NCBI GenBank assembly: GCA_005882955.1
Contig: VBBB01000076.1
Location: 1-8,765 of the forward strand
Direction: 5' to 3'
DNA from: Candidatus Bathyarchaeota archaeon
Lineage (GTDB): Archaea; Thermoproteota; Bathyarchaeia; 40CM-2-53-6
Length of the DNA stretch: 8,765 nt
Each line of letters begins with the position of its first letter. The stretch's first letter is position 1. Below the pieces are notes generated by a model, which saw nothing but the letters and a program-made list of their open reading frames with translations, had not been told where the DNA came from and searched no databases. Positions 6,183 to 8,765 of the stretch are shown here, piece by piece. The position numbers were made by a program, and so were the translations under genes.

Positions 6183-6533
6183 TTGTCTTCCAACATAGAA
6201 CATCTTCTAGTGAAGAGCGTCGATGCTCTGTACGAGGAATTGGGCAGGTCGCTCATCACGCCGGATTACCCTTTGGCTGGAACAGTCACAAGACAGAACG
6301 CAGTTCAGAGAGGCAAGTCTTTCATCTCTGGATCCTTGGAGAAGTTGAGAGCCAAGATCTGTGTCGATTGGCGTTACTGCAGCAAAAGAGGCGAGTATGG
6401 GGATTTTCAGTCGCTGGCCTACGCTGTCGCTCCTCTCGTCTCGAGCGTTGTAGGAGTTCCTGCGAGCACTGCGATGATCGTTGCAATCATTTTGATTAAG
6501 TCTGGATTGGAAAAACTTTGCAACTGCCCCTAA
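6183..6533 (+). CDS. Small unrecognised protein, hydrophobic C-terminal half flanked by Cys pairs
   Basis: I do not recognise the family. The 116 residues have a polar, charged N-terminal half (about 1-58). A CVDWRYC motif (Cys60, Cys66) follows, then a long hydrophobic stretch (about 75-106) broken by GVP near 91-93, so probably two short helices or a re-entrant hairpin, and finally a C-terminal CNC (Cys113, Cys115). The paired cysteines on both sides of the hydrophobic region could bind metal or form disulfides. Two facts favour this frame over an equally long antisense frame (6207-6557): the membrane-like hydrophobic pattern, and an archaeal TATA-like box at the right distance from the TTG at 6183. 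The antisense product is polar and Arg/Ser-rich with no domain pattern. The gene is divergent from the acetolactate synthase-like gene across about 150 nt. No function can be assigned. Confidence 0.65.
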   Translation: MSSNIEHLLVKSVDALYEELGRSLITPDYPLAGTVTRQNAVQRGKSFISGSLEKLRAKICVDWRYCSKRGEYGDFQSLAYAVAPLVSSVVGVPASTAMIVAIILIKSGLEKLCNCP

Positions 6534-6537
6534 AAGA

Positions 6538-6564
6538 CCCGAAAGCGGGGCACGCAAGAATTTT
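6538..6564 (+). terminator. Small hairpin plus T-run after the 6183-6533 gene
   Basis: CCCG (6538-6541) pairs with CGGG (6546-6549) over an AAAG loop, immediately after the stop codon. A TTTT run (6561-6564) follows 11 nt later. It is a short but suitably placed termination signal for the plus-strand gene; the stem is only 4 bp. Confidence 0.3.
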
Positions 6565-6600
6565 CGGAAGATAACAAAAATGGGGTTTATTCTAACTTCC

Positions 6601-6625
6601 GGCCCTGTTTTGATAGAACTGGGCT
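6601..6625 (-). terminator. Imperfect hairpin after the four-helix membrane protein gene
   Basis: GCCC-T-GTT (6602-6609) pairs with AAC-T-GGGC (6617-6624), with one T-T mismatch and a 7-nt loop. On the minus strand it begins about 22 nt after the stop of the membrane protein gene, and the following minus-strand sequence contains CATTTTTG. A role in transcript end formation is inferred. Confidence 0.35.
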
Positions 6626-6646
6626 AGTATCCGTATGTTTGTTGGG

Positions 6647-7126
6647 CTAGTTGGTCTGTAGGTGCCTGGAGGTGTTTTTGCCTTCAAGAGCGTTGACTGT
6701 GTTCATTACTACCTTGATGGTTGGGCCGATGGCTATCAGTAGGAATATCAGTGGATAGGCCCATGGGATTGTTGCGAAGTAGCTAGCTGTGATAGGCTTG
6801 GAAACATTGTAGAGGATTACCAGCGCTATCATCTGAAAGAGCCAAGTGAGCAGTGGTGTATAGTTGCGGTAGCTCTTGTAAGCATCGCCTAGAGAGTTAG
6901 TTAGTTGTGTTCCGAACTTTAGTACAATGGCGGACACGACCAGTCCGAGCGTGAACACTACTAAAGCAGCGATAGTGAAGGTGGTGGTAGGGATTAGCGC
7001 TGTGATGCCTGGGAAGCCGAGGACTGTTGCTTGTATGACGACGAGGACGATGATTCCTGCGATTAGGCGTATGAGGGGTGGTATTATTGGTCGGAAGTCG
7101 TCCATTAGGCTTGACTGCTTCGACAT
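6647..7126 (-). CDS. Four-helix membrane protein of unknown function
   Basis: I do not recognise a named family. From the ATG at 7126 the product is 159 aa, with four hydrophobic segments near residues 17-37, 51-70, 91-111 and 119-141. A polar loop (SLGDAYKSYRNY, about 78-89) separates the first and second helix pairs, and the tail is short and hydrophilic. The spacing suggests two helical hairpins. There is no enzymatic motif, cysteine or charged intramembrane residue pattern that suggests a transporter class. The frame is open to a TTG at 7144, which adds six residues. I prefer the ATG because a weak A/T-rich TATCTAT (7153-7147, minus strand) lies about 24 nt before it. The gene is divergent from the ribbon-helix-helix gene, so that regulator could act on both promoters, but this is only positional inference. 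Confidence 0.75.
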   Translation of the reverse strand: MSKQSSLMDDFRPIIPPLIRLIAGIIVLVVIQATVLGFPGITALIPTTTFTIAALVVFTLGLVVSAIVLKFGTQLTNSLGDAYKSYRNYTPLLTWLFQMIALVILYNVSKPITASYFATIPWAYPLIFLLIAIGPTIKVVMNTVNALEGKNTSRHLQTN

Positions 7127-7230
7127 TATGACCGCTTTTTCCAACCATAGATACGGCGGCTGGGAAGTTACCGGTGGCGGAACCCGTCCTCCGAGGGTCC
7201 ATGTTACACTAGCCAGTTTAGCCTCGTCCC

Positions 7231-7237
7231 TTTAGTG
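7231..7237 (+). promoter_or_regulatory. Weak TATA-like box before the RHH gene
   Basis: TTTAGTG is centred about 31 nt before the ATG at 7265, the spacing seen at other promoters here. The match to an archaeal TATA box is poor. There is no Shine-Dalgarno sequence before the ATG. Confidence 0.25.
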
Positions 7238-7264
7238 ACATAGAGACAAAAGAGCTGCTAGCAA

Positions 7265-7570
7265 ATGGCAGAGTTGAAGATCTATCTCTCAGAAAGTCTG
7301 AACGAGAAGTTCAGACGGATCGCAATGAGCGTCCACGGTTATGGGCGAGGCTCCCTCAGCAAGGCGGCTGAAGAAGCCTTGACCAGATGGTGTTCCGAAC
7401 ACGAGCTTTCTCCGATACCTGGCAAAACAGTTGGACTTTCAGAAGGCACGCGAGACCAGCCGACCTCAGGCGCTGAGTCTCATAATCCGGACGAACGCGA
7501 AAACAGGGATCAGGAAGCGAAAAGTTTTGGAGAGAACAACCCTTTGAATTCGACTGGCTCAAGCACCTAG
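7265..7570 (+). CDS. Ribbon-helix-helix DNA-binding protein with disordered tail
   Basis: Probable small transcription regulator. Residues 1-45 fit the ribbon-helix-helix fold: a beta strand (ELKIYLS, 3-9), helix A (about 10-22), a GYGRGS turn (25-30) and helix B (SKAAEEALTRWCSE, 32-45). The GYGRGSLSKAAEEALTRW stretch is typical of archaeal MetJ/Arc-type antitoxin-like proteins. Such proteins dimerise and insert the paired strands into the DNA major groove. Residues about 50-101 are rich in Glu, Ser, Asn, Gly and Pro with no hydrophobic core, so probably disordered. In a toxin-antitoxin pair this tail would hold the toxin, but no toxin gene overlaps or follows: the next gene encodes a DUF4382 protein over 120 nt away. 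A stand-alone regulator is therefore more likely. The start is ATG at 7265, directly at the predicted strand. Confidence 0.75.
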   Translation: MAELKIYLSESLNEKFRRIAMSVHGYGRGSLSKAAEEALTRWCSEHELSPIPGKTVGLSEGTRDQPTSGAESHNPDERENRDQEAKSFGENNPLNSTGSST

Positions 7571-7604
7571 CTCGAAGGTATCCTCAAAGGTTCCGAGATG
7601 CTTT

Positions 7605-7629
7605 CTAAAGACTCGCGTTTGGTCTTTGG
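7605..7629 (+). terminator. Hairpin downstream of the RHH gene
   Basis: CTAAAGAC (7605-7612) pairs with GTCTTTGG (7622-7629), giving an 8-bp stem with one G-U pair over a 9-nt loop, 35 nt after the RHH stop. No long T-run follows, so it may be a 3' stabilising or processing structure rather than a terminator. Confidence 0.35.
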
Positions 7630-7658
7630 CTATTGTCATGGGTGTTCAACTCAGTAGC

Positions 7659-7666
7659 ATTAAATC
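7659..7666 (+). promoter_or_regulatory. TATA-like box of the DUF4382 gene
   Basis: CATTAAAT is centred about 36 nt before the TTG at 7699, implying a leader of up to about 10 nt. Between box and start lies a short palindrome, AGGAT-TG-ATCCT (7675-7686), close to the expected transcription start, which could be a repressor site. Confidence 0.4.
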
Positions 7667-7698
7667 CCGTCTGAAGGATTGATCCTCTCGGAAAGCCT

Positions 7699-8253
7699 TT
7701 GTCTAAGGGCCCTACAGCCGTCATCCTCGCAATCATTATCATAGGTTCAATCGCAGGCTATCTCTTCTACACCAACTACGTCCAGGGAACAATGACCCTG
7801 ACCATTACCGATCCAGCTCAAGCGCAGTCCGGCAATTCTCAACAATACGATCCAAGTATTACTCATATCAACGTGACATTTTCGCAATTCCAAGCTCACG
7901 TTGCCGGCCAAGGCGATTCTAGCGGCTGGCAACCCATCAAGATTTCACAACAGACCATAGACATGATGAGCGTGCTGAGCGTTTCGAAGATCGTCGGGAA
8001 GGTGCCGCTTCCGGCGGGCAAATACGATTCGCTCCGGTTCAATGTGACATCTGTGACCGTCAGCTTCCTTGGCAGGCCAAGTGTGATGTACAATGTTCCC
8101 AGTGGGACCTTGAAAGCTCCCGTAATAAACGGAGGATTCCAAATTACCGCCGCGAGTTCCGTGACAGTTCAGTTGACACTCTCTTTCAATAATAGCGAAA
8201 TTCTGGCAATGAACGGTAATCTAGCGCCAGTTGCGACAGCCAAAGTCGCATAA
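7699..8253 (+). CDS. Membrane-anchored DUF4382 domain protein
   Basis: 184 aa. An N-terminal hydrophobic segment (about residues 6-26, AVILAIIIIGSIAGYLFY) acts as signal anchor and leaves the rest outside the cytoplasm. The body matches the DUF4382 pattern: an opening TLTITDPA (33-40); ITHINVTFSQFQAH (54-67); a Trp-containing W-x-P-I segment (77-80); LPAGKYDSLRFNV (104-116), the most recognisable part of the family; NVPSG (132-136); and a closing LSFNNSEILAMNG...LAPVA (161-179). The domain is beta-rich, its function is unknown, and it is frequent in exported archaeal and bacterial proteins. No Cys is present, so a bacterial-type lipoprotein anchor is excluded. The start is TTG at 7699 with no Shine-Dalgarno site, and a TATA-like box lies upstream. 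It is followed convergently by an oxidoreductase gene and looks monocistronic. Confidence 0.82.
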   Translation: MSKGPTAVILAIIIIGSIAGYLFYTNYVQGTMTLTITDPAQAQSGNSQQYDPSITHINVTFSQFQAHVAGQGDSSGWQPIKISQQTIDMMSVLSVSKIVGKVPLPAGKYDSLRFNVTSVTVSFLGRPSVMYNVPSGTLKAPVINGGFQITAASSVTVQLTLSFNNSEILAMNGNLAPVATAKVA

Positions 8254-8279
8254 CTGACCGAGTTTTGGAAAAATTCAGT
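8253..8279 (+). terminator. Possible terminator region after the DUF4382 gene
   Basis: ACTGA (8253-8257) and TCAGT (8275-8279) form a 5-bp inverted repeat around A/T-rich sequence that contains TTTT (8263-8266) just after the stop codon. The short stem is not convincing on its own, but the T-run is well placed for plus-strand termination. Confidence 0.25.
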
Positions 8280-8337
8280 CATCTAAGATCTATCCGAGTC
8301 TGCAGATTCTTGTCGGGCCATTGCTTGTGCCCCGTGA

Positions 8338-8765
8338 CTATTTGCTGAAGGATGGTATGATGTTCTCAGCAAAATCTAGAAGTGACCCTAGATAGTTTGT
8401 CGAGGGAAACGGTGTAACGAAGTATTTGCTGCCAGCTTCGCTCGCGGCTTCAACCTGTTTCAGATACTCTTTACGTTCGTACTTTGACTCGGGACTTCGC
8501 GGGAAAGGTGCCATGTCAGCCATTGAGATCTTCCCGGTTCTCTGTCTGCGGTGAGCCTCGTCCAAGACGATCTTTCGTGATTTGGCATTGTCAACATTGG
8601 GAAAGGCGGGTATCATGCAGATGTCAGCGTATTCTCCTGCCATTCTGAGCATTCGTGGACCAATGCCAGCGAAGAGGAACGGAGGATGAGGTTTCTGAAC
8701 AGGCTTCGGGTCCAGGACTGCTCCCTTGGCGTTGTAGAATTTTCCTTTGAAGTCCACCTTGTCTT
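8338..8765 (-). CDS. Luciferase-like (LLM class) flavin/F420 oxidoreductase, C-terminal part
   Basis: This is the 3' end of a gene that runs off the right edge. About 142 codons are visible, where the family usually has some 300-350 residues. The GTG at 8757 is not a real start: the frame stays open to the edge, and DFKGKFYN is an internal motif of the TIM-barrel. The visible order is family-typical: the GKFYNAKGAVLDPKPVQKPH segment leads into PPFLFAGIGPRMLRMAGEYAD, a beta strand, glycine-turn and helix of the barrel near the cofactor phosphate site. The C-terminal helices end in LLDFAENIIPSF. Such enzymes use FMN or coenzyme F420 for oxidation or reduction of varied substrates; archaeal members are often F420-dependent, but the cofactor and substrate cannot be decided here. 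The stop is TAG at 8340-8338, convergent with the DUF4382 gene across 84 nt. Confidence 0.85.
   Translation of the reverse strand, partial: DKVDFKGKFYNAKGAVLDPKPVQKPHPPFLFAGIGPRMLRMAGEYADICMIPAFPNVDNAKSRKIVLDEAHRRQRTGKISMADMAPFPRSPESKYERKEYLKQVEAASEAGSKYFVTPFPSTNYLGSLLDFAENIIPSFSK

Noticed and set aside
5870..6499. Open frame of 209 codons on the plus strand
   Set aside because: Its first third is antisense to the conserved N-terminus of the acetolactate synthase-like gene, and the rest overlaps the better-supported 6183-6533 gene in another frame. The product is Arg/Ser-rich with no domain pattern.
6207..6557. 116-codon minus-strand frame opposite the small cysteine-flanked protein gene
   Set aside because: Its product is polar, with no hydrophobic or domain pattern. 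The plus-strand frame has membrane-like hydrophobicity, ordered Cys motifs and a TATA box at the right distance.
7145..7264. Possible tRNA in the GC-rich divergent gap (GGAACCCGTCC region)
   Set aside because: No acceptor stem, anticodon arm or intact T-loop consensus can be formed around it; the resemblance to a T-arm is superficial.
1..8765. Mobile element, CRISPR array or defence island
   Set aside because: There is no transposase, integrase, terminal repeat, regularly spaced direct repeat or nuclease gene. The lone methyltransferase and RHH protein are not enough to call a defence system.

Overview
The window looks like chromosomal DNA from a mesophilic archaeon, most plausibly a soil or sediment member of the Thermoproteota (Nitrososphaeria or Bathyarchaeia type). 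No rRNA or other decisive marker is present, so this is inference. It rests on three observations: A/T-rich TATA-like boxes lie about 25-36 nt upstream of several first-in-transcript start codons that lack a Shine-Dalgarno site (the archaeal leaderless pattern); TTG start codons are very common; and the protein families fit (CHRD and DUF4382 exported proteins, an archaeal-style ribbon-helix-helix protein, a luciferase-like flavin/F420 oxidoreductase, a split ABC-2 transporter). No mobile element, CRISPR array, tRNA or rRNA was seen.

Layout, left to right. (1) 104-745, minus: exported CHRD-domain protein, followed on its own strand by a 10-bp perfect hairpin (58-81). (2) 898-1806, plus: stand-alone Dam-family adenine DNA methyltransferase, divergent from the CHRD gene across a short shared promoter region. 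(3) 1938-4416, plus: three-gene ABC-2 operon of one ATPase and two different but related permeases, with 4-nt ATGA and TTGA overlaps. (4) 4441-6030, minus: thiamine-diphosphate enzyme of the catabolic acetolactate synthase (AlsS) type, convergent with the ABC operon across only 24 nt. (5) 6183-6533, plus: a small unrecognised protein with a hydrophobic C-terminal half flanked by cysteine pairs. (6) 6647-7126, minus: four-helix membrane protein of unknown function. (7) 7265-7570, plus: RHH-type DNA-binding protein with a charged, probably disordered tail. (8) 7699-8253, plus: membrane-anchored DUF4382 protein. (9) 8338 to the right edge, minus: C-terminal part of a luciferase-like oxidoreductase.

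The window is gene-dense. No gap between genes exceeds about 160 nt, and the gaps hold promoters and hairpins rather than missed genes. Only the three ABC genes form a clear co-transcribed functional unit: the ATPase should drive a permease pair that exports an unknown substrate or handles it at the membrane. The other genes look like single-gene transcripts with no shared pathway.

I found no complete, clearly undescribed system. The items best worth a second look are the small cysteine-flanked membrane protein, the ABC ATPase whose H-loop histidine is replaced by asparagine, and the prevalence of leaderless TTG starts.
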